Source of the DNA: a virus
Strand: one strand, 5' to 3'
Length of the DNA: 47,139 nt
IMG/VR virus record: IMGVR_UViG_3300048838_000271
Span: 1-47,139 of that record
Shown here: in pieces, positions 1 to 6,822 of the stretch
Numbering within the stretch: the first letter of the stretch is position 1
Layout of the letters: every line of letters begins with the position of its first letter
Notes under the pieces: model-generated
Databases searched by the model: none
The model's input: only the letters and a program-made list of their open reading frames with translations
Told to the model about the DNA's origin: nothing
Translations under genes and position numbers: made by a program

Positions 1-178
1 CGTCTTTCAGAAAGAGGCAACGGTTGATGTCGCCGCAGAGAGCTATAACCTCCAGTCTTCGCATGATGCAGGGGCTAATCCGATTAAATGCACGGTCCGC
101 GTTATCCATCAGTTTGACGCAGGCGGCGCGATACAGCAGTATAAGGTGTCGGTCCTCTACAGCACGGACGTATCGGGC
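1..178. repeat. Left copy of terminal direct repeat
   Basis: This segment matches 46962-47139 over 178 bp with two substitutions (G128/A47089 and T132/C47093). It lies wholly inside the tail-tip gene. The simplest reading is overlap at the ends of a circular or circularly permuted genome, not a T7-type physical repeat, because it is coding and has no boundary signals. Both substitutions change residues (Ala-Ile here, Thr-Thr in the right copy). Confidence 0.95.
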
Positions 179-1666
179 AGTCCTGAGTTGGTCCTGTTTA
201 ACGGCTCGACCTTTAAGACCGCGACACAGACAGTCGAGGCGGGTAAGGACAGCGAGACTATAAATGTCGCCGGGACACAGGAGAGCGTCTATGAGGTCAA
301 TCTTCCTTATCGAGGAACATTCAAAGTCAAGGTCGAGCTGACATCTTCCTCCAATAACGGCAAGCTGTACCTTGATTCCGTGGAGCTTGAAGACACCGCG
401 GTCCAAAGCGAGGCTGTCGAGTCATACGGGACATCCCTCTTGGTTATTCACATTCGTGATGTTGACGGCACGATGGTCAAGCCGACCGTGACAGGGATGG
501 TCACGGGCGGTCCGTCTAACCCAGCGGAGGCACTCTTGTGGCTATTGCAGAACCGTGAGGTCAGCCTTGGAATAGGGGCTGATTACATTGATGAGATCAG
601 CTTCGCGGAAGCGGGGGCTAAGTGCGATGAGTACAATTACACTTTCAATCGCGCGTATTGCTCCAGCTTTACCTTTGAAACGGCGATCAGTGACATGGCA
701 AAATGCGGACGGCTTCTCTTGGGGGAGTACGGCGGCAAGCTCGCTTGTGTCTTTGACGAAGAAGTGCCCGCGCTGAATGTTCGCGAAGTTGACATGATGA
801 CCATGGCCAATAATGTGACCTACGGCGATGCATCAATGCAGAATATCCCGAACCGATTCATCATTAAGTATGTCGAAGGTTCAGTGGAGTATACCGCGCA
901 GGATGTCATTTTGGAGGACATATCCCTACAGGACAAGGCGGGTGTAGTCAACGAGAAGTCAATCGACCTCTACGGAGTGACCTCACAGGCTAAGGCTTGG
1001 GAACTGGGGTGGTTCCACGCTAAATGGGCGCAAGCGTCAAAGTGGATCGAGTTCGACATGAAGCCAATCCTATGGGACTTATCACCAAGTTCGGTCATCA
1101 AGACGGTCAGTTCTGAAGATCCTTATCTTGACGGCAAAGAGTGGATGCTTGTCGGATTTGACGAGACAGAGCCAAACCATTACCGCGCGAAGGGTATTGA
1201 GTATAAGCGTACAGCCTACCATCCCGAGGATTACATTGAGGAGTTCCCGGATGTCTACATTGAGGACTTTGTTCCGTCAGGCGGTCAGAACGTATCAAAC
1301 GTGCCGTCAGGGACCGTCACTATATCGCTTCTTGCGCTGGAACACACATCAACAGGCGAAACGAGGCTGACACTCAGGCTTAACGGCATACCGACAGACG
1401 CGACCTTTGTCAAGCTGTATCGAAGTTACAACGGGACCAGCTTCGCGCTTCTGTCCGAGACAGAGGGCGGTGTTGCTTCGTTTGACTATACCTACATTGA
1501 GAACAAGATATGGTCATACGCTTGGTTCAAGGCCACTGTGAGATCGTCAAAGGGCGAAACGGCACTGGCGGGCGCGCCGACAACTCAGGTCTACGTTACA
1601 GGAGTAGAGGACAACATACCCGGCTACGGCCTGGGCGAGTACGGTAGACAGCCATACGGCTATTAA
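2..1666 (+). CDS. J: Tail tip / host specificity protein (J-like), C-terminal part
   Basis: This is the C-terminal 554 codons of a tail tip protein whose N-terminus lies at 46498-47139. Joined across the circle it is about 709 residues. J-type proteins form the distal tail tip and contact the receptor. The visible features are a beta-rich tail-hub style body, the last gene of an L-K-J order just upstream, and a fibronectin-like stretch near the C-terminus (roughly 1300-1600) rich in Thr, Ser and Tyr. The end is a short Gly/Tyr-rich tail (YGLGEYGRQPYGY). It is shorter than lambda J (1132 residues), which suggests fewer fibre domains. The gene order makes the assignment fairly safe; receptor specificity cannot be read from the sequence. 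Confidence 0.85.
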   Translation, partial: VFQKEATVDVAAESYNLQSSHDAGANPIKCTVRVIHQFDAGGAIQQYKVSVLYSTDVSGSPELVLFNGSTFKTATQTVEAGKDSETINVAGTQESVYEVNLPYRGTFKVKVELTSSSNNGKLYLDSVELEDTAVQSEAVESYGTSLLVIHIRDVDGTMVKPTVTGMVTGGPSNPAEALLWLLQNREVSLGIGADYIDEISFAEAGAKCDEYNYTFNRAYCSSFTFETAISDMAKCGRLLLGEYGGKLACVFDEEVPALNVREVDMMTMANNVTYGDASMQNIPNRFIIKYVEGSVEYTAQDVILEDISLQDKAGVVNEKSIDLYGVTSQAKAWELGWFHAKWAQASKWIEFDMKPILWDLSPSSVIKTVSSEDPYLDGKEWMLVGFDETEPNHYRAKGIEYKRTAYHPEDYIEEFPDVYIEDFVPSGGQNVSNVPSGTVTISLLALEHTSTGETRLTLRLNGIPTDATFVKLYRSYNGTSFALLSETEGGVASFDYTYIENKIWSYAWFKATVRSSKGETALAGAPTTQVYVTGVEDNIPGYGLGEYGRQPYGY

Positions 1667-1678
1667 GGGGGGATAGCG

Positions 1679-2215
1679 TTGAGCATTTATATATGCGGAG
1701 CCTGTAACGCGGGTAAGGCGGAGATCGCGCGGCGAATTGCTGCGGAGTACCCGTCTTTGAGGCTGACAATCGACCCCGCTGATTCCGTCTTTATTCCCAT
1801 CTTTGGGGTCGGACTAGACAGGATATTCAGGGGCAGAAAATGGGAGGGGAAAACAGATGAAACGTATCAAGGAATTGTTCAGTATCTTTCTATCCTGGAG
1901 CAGGAAGACATTCTCACGAATGAAGGTCCTCTGGTCTTCCTTTCGCACTTGGTGTTCTTCGGTCTTTTAAGCTCCTTCAACGATGAACAGCGCAAGGAAA
2001 TAATTACACGTTGTCTTGACCTATTGCGAAAAGGCAAACATTTTGTGGTCAGGCGGTGGGCTGACAACGGCAACTTCGGACAGGTCAGCGTCATGCTCCA
2101 GAGGGAGTTCAGGAACGGCAGGGAGAACATATACACGATCCCGCCCGCTACAGATTATGAATCTACGGTAGAACAGGCGGTCGAATACATTAAGGGAAGG
2201 ATGGGGGTGGAATAA
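1679..2215 (+). CDS. Small P-loop NTPase-like protein
   Basis: This 178-residue protein starts at TTG, after a G-rich Shine-Dalgarno stretch (GGGGGG). It has a nucleotide-binding loop at residues 7-14 (GACNAGKA) where the usual Ser/Thr after the Lys is Ala. The overall pattern (P-loop at the N-terminus, later basic RRW segment near residues 124-126) resembles small phage nucleoside or adenylate kinase-like NTPases of the AAA/kinase superfamily. It lies between the tail-tip and fibre genes and overlaps the next start by one base, so it is co-expressed with adhesion genes. Its role is unknown: fibre maturation or a moron metabolic enzyme are both possible. Confidence 0.55.
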   Translation: MSIYICGACNAGKAEIARRIAAEYPSLRLTIDPADSVFIPIFGVGLDRIFRGRKWEGKTDETYQGIVQYLSILEQEDILTNEGPLVFLSHLVFFGLLSSFNDEQRKEIITRCLDLLRKGKHFVVRRWADNGNFGQVSVMLQREFRNGRENIYTIPPATDYESTVEQAVEYIKGRMGVE

Positions 2216-3486
2216 TGGCACTTTCGACAACGGTGAATTATAGCCTCAGAAAGCATGACGCTGGCGACCTCAACTGGGACGTTGATGTCAACTGGAACAT
2301 GGCCGAGATAGACAAGAAGCTGAAACTGCTTTTTGCCAATTTTCTGACCTGTTCGACCGAGATAGGTACGGTGGCTAAGACGGCGGCGTTTAGCAATTTT
2401 GTGTTGGAGACAGGCTGTTTGGTCGCCGTTAAGTTTGTCAACGGAAACAGCGCTAGTGCGCCAACATTGGACGTAAATAGCACGGGTGCTAAGGCGATAC
2501 AGGTCAACGGCGAAGCGGTAGCGGTAGGGGCTATTGTCCCGAATGGCATATATCTGCTTGCCTATGACGGCACAAACTGGGCGATGCTGACGCGGGAGAT
2601 GGTGTCTGACGCGATCACGGATGGGGAATTAGGAATTGCTCCATCACAGAACGCCGTTTATGATGCCCTTGCCCTCAAAGCCAACGCCTCAGATGTCGAG
2701 GATGCACTGGCAATCAAAGAATCCATAGACAACTTAACCTACAATGGCACTGACCTGACGGTCAAGTTTGCTGACGAGATAGCCGAGTACTCCGATGTAT
2801 GGGCATGGATTAAGGCACGTATAACTGCGGTAAATTACTCAGGGCTGAACATCTGCGACTACATACCGTTTACTTTAGGTGCTGAGACTATTTGGTCGCA
2901 GATTGCGGGGATAGATACGTACTATCGCACTGGTGATACAGAGATAGGGCATCATATTGATTTTATCTCTAAGGACTGCATGGCTACAACGTATCAATGG
3001 AACACGACAAATACCAATAACGGTACTGCTGACAATGCCTCTCCTTATATGGTGAGTGCACTCAAGGCAAGCCTTGATGGGCTTGTTGCTAGTTTACCTG
3101 CGGGGTTGCAGGCACAGGTAATTGAGAAAAGGGCATTTTTGGAGACGAGATATTCAAGCAGTAGTGCGTTAAGTAATTCAACGGGATGGTCATGGGTCAA
3201 TGTTGGAAAACTGTGGATTCCCACAGAACATGAACTATTCGGTAACGCAGTACAGGGTACTAAACCGTATGCTTCGGGGCAGACAGTACAATATCCCATT
3301 TTTTCATACAGCTATAAAAGCCGAATCAAGGGAGCTGGACATAATGGGTCAAGAGCTAACTGGTGGGTGTCAACAGTGGGGTCTGGTAACAGCACTACAT
3401 GCGGGGTTGTATATCAATATGGTTATCCGTATGCAAGTCTTGCCTCTGTATCCCTTAGGGTCCCGCTCTGCTTCCGAATAGGCTAA
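2215..3486 (+). CDS. Tail fibre / adhesin with DUF6273-like C-terminal domain
   Basis: This 423-residue protein is probably the receptor-binding fibre. Its N-terminal ~150 residues carry repeats typical of phage tail-fibre shafts and a region rich in Asn, Thr and Val. The C-terminal ~200 residues (from about IPFTLGAETIW, through IGHHIDFISKDCM and KLWIPTEHELFG to RVPLCFRIG) match the DUF6273-type domain, which resembles C-type lectin-like modules found in gut phage fibres and bacterial surface proteins. The 3' third is visibly more A+T-rich and repetitive in Ser/Thr/Gly than the shaft, as expected for an exchangeable receptor domain. It is followed by a small gene that may be a fibre helper. 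Confidence 0.65.
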   Translation: MALSTTVNYSLRKHDAGDLNWDVDVNWNMAEIDKKLKLLFANFLTCSTEIGTVAKTAAFSNFVLETGCLVAVKFVNGNSASAPTLDVNSTGAKAIQVNGEAVAVGAIVPNGIYLLAYDGTNWAMLTREMVSDAITDGELGIAPSQNAVYDALALKANASDVEDALAIKESIDNLTYNGTDLTVKFADEIAEYSDVWAWIKARITAVNYSGLNICDYIPFTLGAETIWSQIAGIDTYYRTGDTEIGHHIDFISKDCMATTYQWNTTNTNNGTADNASPYMVSALKASLDGLVASLPAGLQAQVIEKRAFLETRYSSSSALSNSTGWSWVNVGKLWIPTEHELFGNAVQGTKPYASGQTVQYPIFSYSYKSRIKGAGHNGSRANWWVSTVGSGNSTTCGVVYQYGYPYASLASVSLRVPLCFRIG

Positions 3487-3498
3487 GGAGGTCTAACT

Positions 3499-3684
3499 AT
3501 GGACTACGAAACCGAAATCCGCAATATGCTACAACTGCTCTCACAGACTGACTACGTTGCACTAAAGTGTGCCGAAGATGAGACAATGAAGATTAAATAC
3601 GCTGACATTTTGAAACAACGCAAGGCTTGGCGTGAAAGGATCAACGAGATGGAGGCACTCATAAATGACAATCCCACGAGATAA
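3499..3684 (+). CDS. Small hypothetical protein downstream of fibre
   Basis: This 61-residue charged, helical protein has a good Shine-Dalgarno (AAGGAGG) nine bases before its ATG. Its sequence (start MDYETEIRNMLQLL, then a run of Lys/Arg/Glu around residues 39-52) suggests a coiled-coil helper of the type often encoded directly behind phage fibres. It overlaps the next gene by 20 bases, which implies translational coupling. There is no confident family match; fibre assembly is an inference from position only. Confidence 0.6.
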   Translation: MDYETEIRNMLQLLSQTDYVALKCAEDETMKIKYADILKQRKAWRERINEMEALINDNPTR

Positions 3685-3895
3685 ACTACTACACTTTGTA
3701 GCCGGTTCGATTGCCTCTATCGTTGCATACGTTGCAACTTTTGACGTAACGATAGCGGTTTCGTTCTCCGCACTCTTGGGCATCGGCAAGGAAGTCTACG
3801 ACAGCAGAGGTCACGGCACGGTAGAAGTGCTTGATGCGGTGGCTACTGTGCTTGGTGGGGTTGTGGGGGCTATTTTAATTAAGGCGGTGATGTAA
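3665..3895 (+). CDS. YfiM/DUF2279-like membrane protein
   Basis: This 76-residue protein has two hydrophobic stretches (about residues 10-30 and 60-75) separated by the motif GIGKEVYDSRGHG. The opening RDKLLHFVAGSIA and the GKE-D pattern are typical of the YfiM/DUF2279 group, small membrane or lipoprotein-like proteins that recur near phage lysis genes. No lipobox is visible here. The stop codon overlaps the start of the next tiny gene (TAATG), so the two are translated together. A holin-like or accessory lysis role is possible but unproven. Confidence 0.6.
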   Translation: MTIPRDKLLHFVAGSIASIVAYVATFDVTIAVSFSALLGIGKEVYDSRGHGTVEVLDAVATVLGGVVGAILIKAVM

Positions 3896-3981
3896 TGGAA
3901 TGGATAATTAAATGGATTAAATGGATTAAAAGAGCGTATGAGTGGGTAAAAGAACTCATTAAGCGGGTCAAGGCAGAATGA
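3895..3981 (+). CDS. 28-residue amphipathic Trp/Lys peptide
   Basis: This short gene is coupled on both sides: its ATG overlaps the upstream stop (TAATG), and its TGA overlaps the ATG of the glucosaminidase gene (ATGA). The peptide begins MEWIIKWIKWIKRAYEW and continues with alternating hydrophobic and Lys/Arg/Glu residues. It would form a strongly amphipathic helix with four Trp and eight positive residues, and it has no long purely hydrophobic segment. The underlying DNA contains a tandem AAATGGATT repeat. Peptides of this kind bind membranes, so a lysis accessory (pore-forming, holin-modulating or lysin-release) role is plausible. No known family was recognised. Confidence 0.7.
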   Translation: MEWIIKWIKWIKRAYEWVKELIKRVKAE

Positions 3982-4574
3982 AGCGTCTATATCTCGGAGC
4001 GGTCGCTGTTGCGGTCGCTCTTTTTTTATGCTCATCTGCTTGGGCGATGGACGCTAAAACATTCTACGGTTTGGCACAAAAGCAAGCGGGCATCAACGCA
4101 TTTGCCGCAACCTGTCAGTCAGCTGTCGAAACGGGACACTGGACAAGCCCGCTGTGGAGAAATACCTACAACGGAGCTGGGCTGAAAGCACCTCCGTCAT
4201 GGAGAGCAAGCAAGCCCTATGTGGAGTTCGTCAGCCCCGAAGCCAAAGACGGCGTTTATTACAAGAAGTCATCGTACTTTCGCAAGTATGAATCGCCTAA
4301 AGCCTTTCTTGCCGATTACGCCGTGAAGATAAAGCAGGACTACCCACACTGCACACCTGATAACGTGTGGGGGTACTTTGCGGGGCTGTACAGAGGGCGT
4401 TTAGGCAAGTGGGCGACAGACCACAAATATTTTGAGAAGCTGGCGAAGAAGGCGGTTGCTTTGGAACCTGTCCTGCTCTCACAAGGGCATTTAAAGCGGT
4501 CCCTTGATTACGCGATAAGTAAAAACTACTTGGAAGACTGGCAGATAAAAATCATTGAGGCGGTGATCAAATGA
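3978..4574 (+). CDS. Secreted N-acetylglucosaminidase-type endolysin
   Basis: This 198-residue enzyme probably cleaves peptidoglycan glycan strands (GH73-like glucosaminidase). It starts with a Sec signal peptide (MKRLYLGAVAVAVALFLC) with a likely signal peptidase I site after Ala-Trp-Ala at residue 23. The catalytic Glu is probably Glu51 in SAVETGHW, followed by the YNGAGLKA segment typical of the family. Having its own signal peptide, it could reach the periplasm without a holin, unlike the amidase just downstream. Its stop overlaps the amidase start by four bases. The family call rests on motif patterns and is fairly secure. Confidence 0.8.
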   Translation: MKRLYLGAVAVAVALFLCSSAWAMDAKTFYGLAQKQAGINAFAATCQSAVETGHWTSPLWRNTYNGAGLKAPPSWRASKPYVEFVSPEAKDGVYYKKSSYFRKYESPKAFLADYAVKIKQDYPHCTPDNVWGYFAGLYRGRLGKWATDHKYFEKLAKKAVALEPVLLSQGHLKRSLDYAISKNYLEDWQIKIIEAVIK

Positions 4575-5149
4575 TAAAAATTATTCTTGACCCCGGACAT
4601 GGAGATCCCGACCCGGGCGCACGTGGGCGTATGTCGAACGAAGCCGACATTAACCTTGATGTGGCGGTCGAGCTGTCGAAGATCCTTTCAAGCATGGGGA
4701 TAGTCGCACCATTGACGCGGAGCGGTCCGAAGCGGATACATCGCGATAATCGGAACGTTGACCTCTCATCGCGCCCCGGTATGGCGAACCGCCTCAAAGC
4801 TGACGCTTTTATATCCATCCACTGCAACGGTGCTGTATCGCCCGAGGCGAACGGGTTTGAGATTTACACAACACCCGGGCAGAACAGGAGTGATAGCCTT
4901 GCCACCGCTATATTTGAGAGTTGGCAAAAAGCCTTTCCCTCACAGAGGAAGCGCACCGACTATAAAGACAACGACCCTGATAAGGAAGCCAACCTTAAAG
5001 TCTTGCGCGAAGCTCTTTGTCCCGCCGTTCTCGTTGAGCTGGGGTTTATAACCAACCCGCAAGAGGAGCGGTTTCTTATCGACAGGCACAACCAGCACGT
5101 GATGGCGTTGGCTATTGCGGCGGGGATAGAGAACTTCCTGAGAGGGTGA
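4571..5149 (+). CDS. N-acetylmuramoyl-L-alanine amidase (Amidase_3) endolysin
   Basis: This 192-residue zinc amidase cuts the bond between N-acetylmuramic acid and the stem peptide. Zinc ligands and catalytic residues are visible: His10 (DPGHG), Glu24 (NEADINLD), His84 (SIHCNG) and catalytic Glu157 (VELGFITN). There is no signal peptide or cell-wall-binding domain; the length matches a bare catalytic domain. Without a signal it should need the holin candidate downstream. Together with the secreted glucosaminidase the phage carries two cell-wall lysins of different chemistry. Confidence 0.9.
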   Translation: MIKIILDPGHGDPDPGARGRMSNEADINLDVAVELSKILSSMGIVAPLTRSGPKRIHRDNRNVDLSSRPGMANRLKADAFISIHCNGAVSPEANGFEIYTTPGQNRSDSLATAIFESWQKAFPSQRKRTDYKDNDPDKEANLKVLREALCPAVLVELGFITNPQEERFLIDRHNQHVMALAIAAGIENFLRG

Positions 5150-5409
5150 CGCGAGTGCATATCACATTGGAGAACGCGACAATTTATATCGCAATAATCA
5201 TGTTCGTGGTCGGGATCGTGCGCTGCGTCATAATTGCGCCCCTCAAGGACAGCATCACCGCTCTACAAAAGGCCATTGAGAAGTTGGAAAAGAGCCTGTT
5301 TGTCCTTGACGAGAAGATTGACGGCCAGCGCGAGCGCATCGCATGTGTTGAAGCCTCCGCTAAGTCAGCTCATAAGCGGATAGATGATCTTGTGGGGCAT
5401 GAAAAATGA
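5146..5409 (+). CDS. XhlA-like membrane/coiled-coil lysis protein
   Basis: This 87-residue protein has one membrane segment (residues 11-31) and then a long charged coiled coil (32-87, heptads of Leu/Ile/Val). GTG at 5146 overlaps the amidase stop (GTGA); a second GTG at 5155 is an alternative start. XhlA-type lysis proteins also pair a membrane helix with a coiled coil, though XhlA has its helix at the other end. It sits directly before the holin candidate, so it probably helps membrane lesion formation or anchors it. The exact family is uncertain. Confidence 0.6.
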   Translation: MTRVHITLENATIYIAIIMFVVGIVRCVIIAPLKDSITALQKAIEKLEKSLFVLDEKIDGQRERIACVEASAKSAHKRIDDLVGHEK

Positions 5410-5699
5410 GTTGGCGGGGATGGGCAAAAACACCCGCCCGGAAGCCTGTTTTTGTCTGTACATACATATTCGCCGCAGGCATGGCCATCTACCACACGTT
5501 TAAGGGGATAGACATCCCGCCGGGGATATTATCGCTGGTCAACAACATGTTGCTGGTCGTATCAGGCATGTACGGGCTGACAAGCTCATCTGAGACGATA
5601 TACGGCTCTCAATGCGGCGGGATGCTCAACGCCAACCGGGAGCCTTATTACTACGGGCAGGAGGGCAACCAGAATGAATCAGACCTCGAAGGTCATTAG
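5406..5699 (+). CDS. Putative holin
   Basis: This 97-residue protein has two predicted membrane helices (residues 14-31 and 39-58) joined by a short GIDIPPG turn, then a polar tail. Short two-helix proteins between endolysin and spanin genes are usually holins, which open the inner membrane at a timed moment and release the endolysin. Its start overlaps the upstream stop by four bases and it overlaps the spanin gene by 26 bases, which fits tight translational coupling in a lysis cassette. No sequence family was recognised, so the assignment rests on topology and position. Confidence 0.6.
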   Translation: MSWRGWAKTPARKPVFVCTYIFAAGMAIYHTFKGIDIPPGILSLVNNMLLVVSGMYGLTSSSETIYGSQCGGMLNANREPYYYGQEGNQNESDLEGH

Positions 5700-5979
5700 C
5701 GTTATTGCGCTGATTATAGTTATCGTGGCGGGGGTGTGGATATACAGAATCATATACCCGCCTGAACCGCCGCAGGTCGAGATCACGAACCAGGCACTAG
5801 AGGCGGCTAAACAGGAGAACGCAGATATGAGAAGGAGGCTTGAGGAGCTTGAGAAACGGGTCAAGGAAGAATCAAAAAAGATTAAAGTGCAAGAGCGTGA
5901 AAAGGTTGATGCTATGCCTCCTGATGCTGTTGCTGTTGCTATTGCTGACGAGTTGCGCTTATTCCTCGGAAGCGATTAA
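5674..5979 (+). CDS. Rz-like inner-membrane spanin
   Basis: This 101-residue protein has an N-terminal membrane anchor (residues 7-27), a Pro-rich hinge (PPEPPQ) and a periplasmic coiled coil (about 38-80, rich in Glu/Lys/Arg). This is the layout of the inner-membrane spanin of diderm phages. The next gene begins inside it in another frame and encodes a lipoprotein, as in lambda Rz/Rz1. The pair would fuse inner and outer membranes at the end of lysis. It is shorter than lambda Rz (153 residues). Confidence 0.7.
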   Translation: MNQTSKVISVIALIIVIVAGVWIYRIIYPPEPPQVEITNQALEAAKQENADMRRRLEELEKRVKEESKKIKVQEREKVDAMPPDAVAVAIADELRLFLGSD

Positions 5980-6325
5980 CTTTGAGTATGTCCCGCAAGG
6001 CTACGTGTCACCCTCTGACGGGTACTGGCTGGATGTCCCGACCGGGCGCAATCTGCTGCACATGATACGCACGTACCGCGAGCAGTCGGAATACTGGGAA
6101 GCGGCGCACGGCGCACTCTCGGAGGAGTTCCGGGCTTATATTGATAAAACAAATGAGAGATTGACTACGATAGAAACGAGTATCGAAGCAGAACGCAAGG
6201 CATGGAAGAATGAGATCAGGAAGGCTAAGTTGCCCGGAGTAGGTGTGTTTGCCGGGGCAGGATATGGGTCGGCTGGGCAGGTGCAGGCTGTAGTAGGTGT
6301 CGGGCTTGTTTGGCGGTTGTGGTAA
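5897..6325 (+). CDS. Rz1-like outer-membrane spanin lipoprotein
   Basis: This 142-residue protein starts at GTG 5897, inside the Rz-like gene in a different frame. It reads MKRLMLCLLM then a Leu run and a lipobox ending in LLTSC with Cys20 as the lipidation site. The longer frame opens at TTG 5840, but that would put a basic 19-residue extension before the signal. The mature part is much longer than lambda Rz1 and contains a helical charged segment around residues 70-115 and a Gly/Val-rich end. The overlap with Rz and the lipobox make the spanin assignment good. The stop ends the lysis operon. Confidence 0.7.
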   Translation: MKRLMLCLLMLLLLLLLTSCAYSSEAINFEYVPQGYVSPSDGYWLDVPTGRNLLHMIRTYREQSEYWEAAHGALSEEFRAYIDKTNERLTTIETSIEAERKAWKNEIRKAKLPGVGVFAGAGYGSAGQVQAVVGVGLVWRLW

Positions 6326-6380
6326 GGTTATAATACATAAACTGACATTGGTATATTGCGGTTTACCCGTTTCAACCTTT

Positions 6381-6404
6381 AGCCCTCTGCGCTTACAGGG
6401 GGCT
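6381..6404 (+). terminator. Hairpin after lysis operon
   Basis: A nine-base-pair stem (AGCCCTCTG with CAGGGGGCT, one G-T wobble) and a six-base loop lie about 55 bases after the lipoprotein stop. The following sequence is only modestly T-rich, so it may be a weak terminator or an RNA-stabilising hairpin. Confidence 0.5.
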
Positions 6405-6481
6405 TGCTTGTCCCTTTATTATAATTTCTGCCCAAAACTGGCTTTATTTATTTCTTCTTTTCCTCTTACACACCAACCAAC

Positions 6482-6499
6482 CCGGCTATAAATCCGTCA
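6482..6499 (+). repeat. Direct repeat copy 1 (CCGGCTATAAATCCGTCA)
   Basis: First of three identical 18-bp copies. The others are at 6711-6728 and 6755-6772. It lies on the lysis-gene side of the presumed attP core and may be an integrase arm-type site. Confidence 0.75.
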
Positions 6500-6586
6500 A
6501 CCTCAATTACCGTCCACGGTTACACACTCCACCGCAACAACTCAGACAATTATACTGTTGGGTGATGGGCCCACCAAATACTCAAT

Positions 6587-6616
6587 ATCCCGCCTTAGTG
6601 CGGGGTATTTTTTTTG
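6587..6616 (+). terminator. Intrinsic terminator
   Basis: The stem ATCCCGC / GCGGGGT (one wobble) with a short loop is followed by eight T residues. It is the clearest stop signal for rightward transcription from the lysis genes before the integrase. Confidence 0.8.
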
Positions 6617-6636
6617 CCTTTTACTTGCCAAAATGC

Positions 6637-6645
6637 TGTTATAAT
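6637..6645 (+). promoter_or_regulatory. Possible extended -10 promoter for integrase
   Basis: TGTTATAAT is a perfect extended -10 element (TGnTATAAT). It sits just after the terminator and about 178 bases before the integrase start, with the repeat copies in the leader. There is no good -35 hexamer at the right distance. Confidence 0.35.
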
Positions 6646-6704
6646 CCCACTTTTCGCCCCTTGCTTGTAAACAATGACTGAACATGATAACCTATACACG
6701 CAAT

Positions 6705-6728
6705 AAAAAGCCGGCTATAAATCCGTCA
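6705..6728 (+). repeat. Direct repeat copy 2, extended to 24 bp
   Basis: This copy matches copy 3 (6749-6772) over 24 bp because both are preceded by AAAAAG. The two copies start 44 bp apart, about four helical turns, so proteins bound to both would face the same side of the DNA. Confidence 0.75.
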
Positions 6729-6748
6729 GATTTGAAATTAGGGTTGTT

Positions 6749-6772
6749 AAAAAGCCGGCTATAAATCCGTCA
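6749..6772 (+). repeat. Direct repeat copy 3, with adjoining inverted motif
   Basis: The end of this copy forms a small palindrome with the next bases (CCGTCAAATGACGG), and an inverted copy of ATCCGTCA lies at 6795-6802. It ends 50 bases before the integrase start, so a bound protein could repress or shape integrase expression. Confidence 0.7.
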
Positions 6773-6822
6773 AATGACGGCGCGCAAAACCGCCTGACGG
6801 ATGAGAGGGGTTAAATCCAGTT

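Larger units (their letters stand above)
6326..6822. other. Non-coding attachment and regulatory region before integrase
   Basis: This stretch of nearly 500 bases has no convincing gene. It holds two hairpins that probably end transcription from the lysis operon, three direct copies of an 18-bp repeat and a possible extended -10 promoter for the integrase. The repeat copies flank a central part (about 6500-6705), which is the layout expected of an attP site with integrase arm-binding sites. I could not find a tRNA 3' end or other recognisable core, so the exact crossover site is not located. Confidence 0.6.

Noticed and set aside
2215-3486. Diversity-generating retroelement target
   Set aside because: The fibre's lectin-like C-terminus suggested one, but no reverse transcriptase gene and no template repeat were seen in the window.
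6297-6491. 64-residue ORF after the lysis operon
   Set aside because: It overlaps the lipoprotein gene end and the hairpin, has no Shine-Dalgarno and low-complexity composition; it is best treated as non-coding.
6545-6580. tRNA 3' end as attP core
   Set aside because: GGGCCCACCA looked like an acceptor end, but no T-arm or CCA-flanking pattern precedes it.
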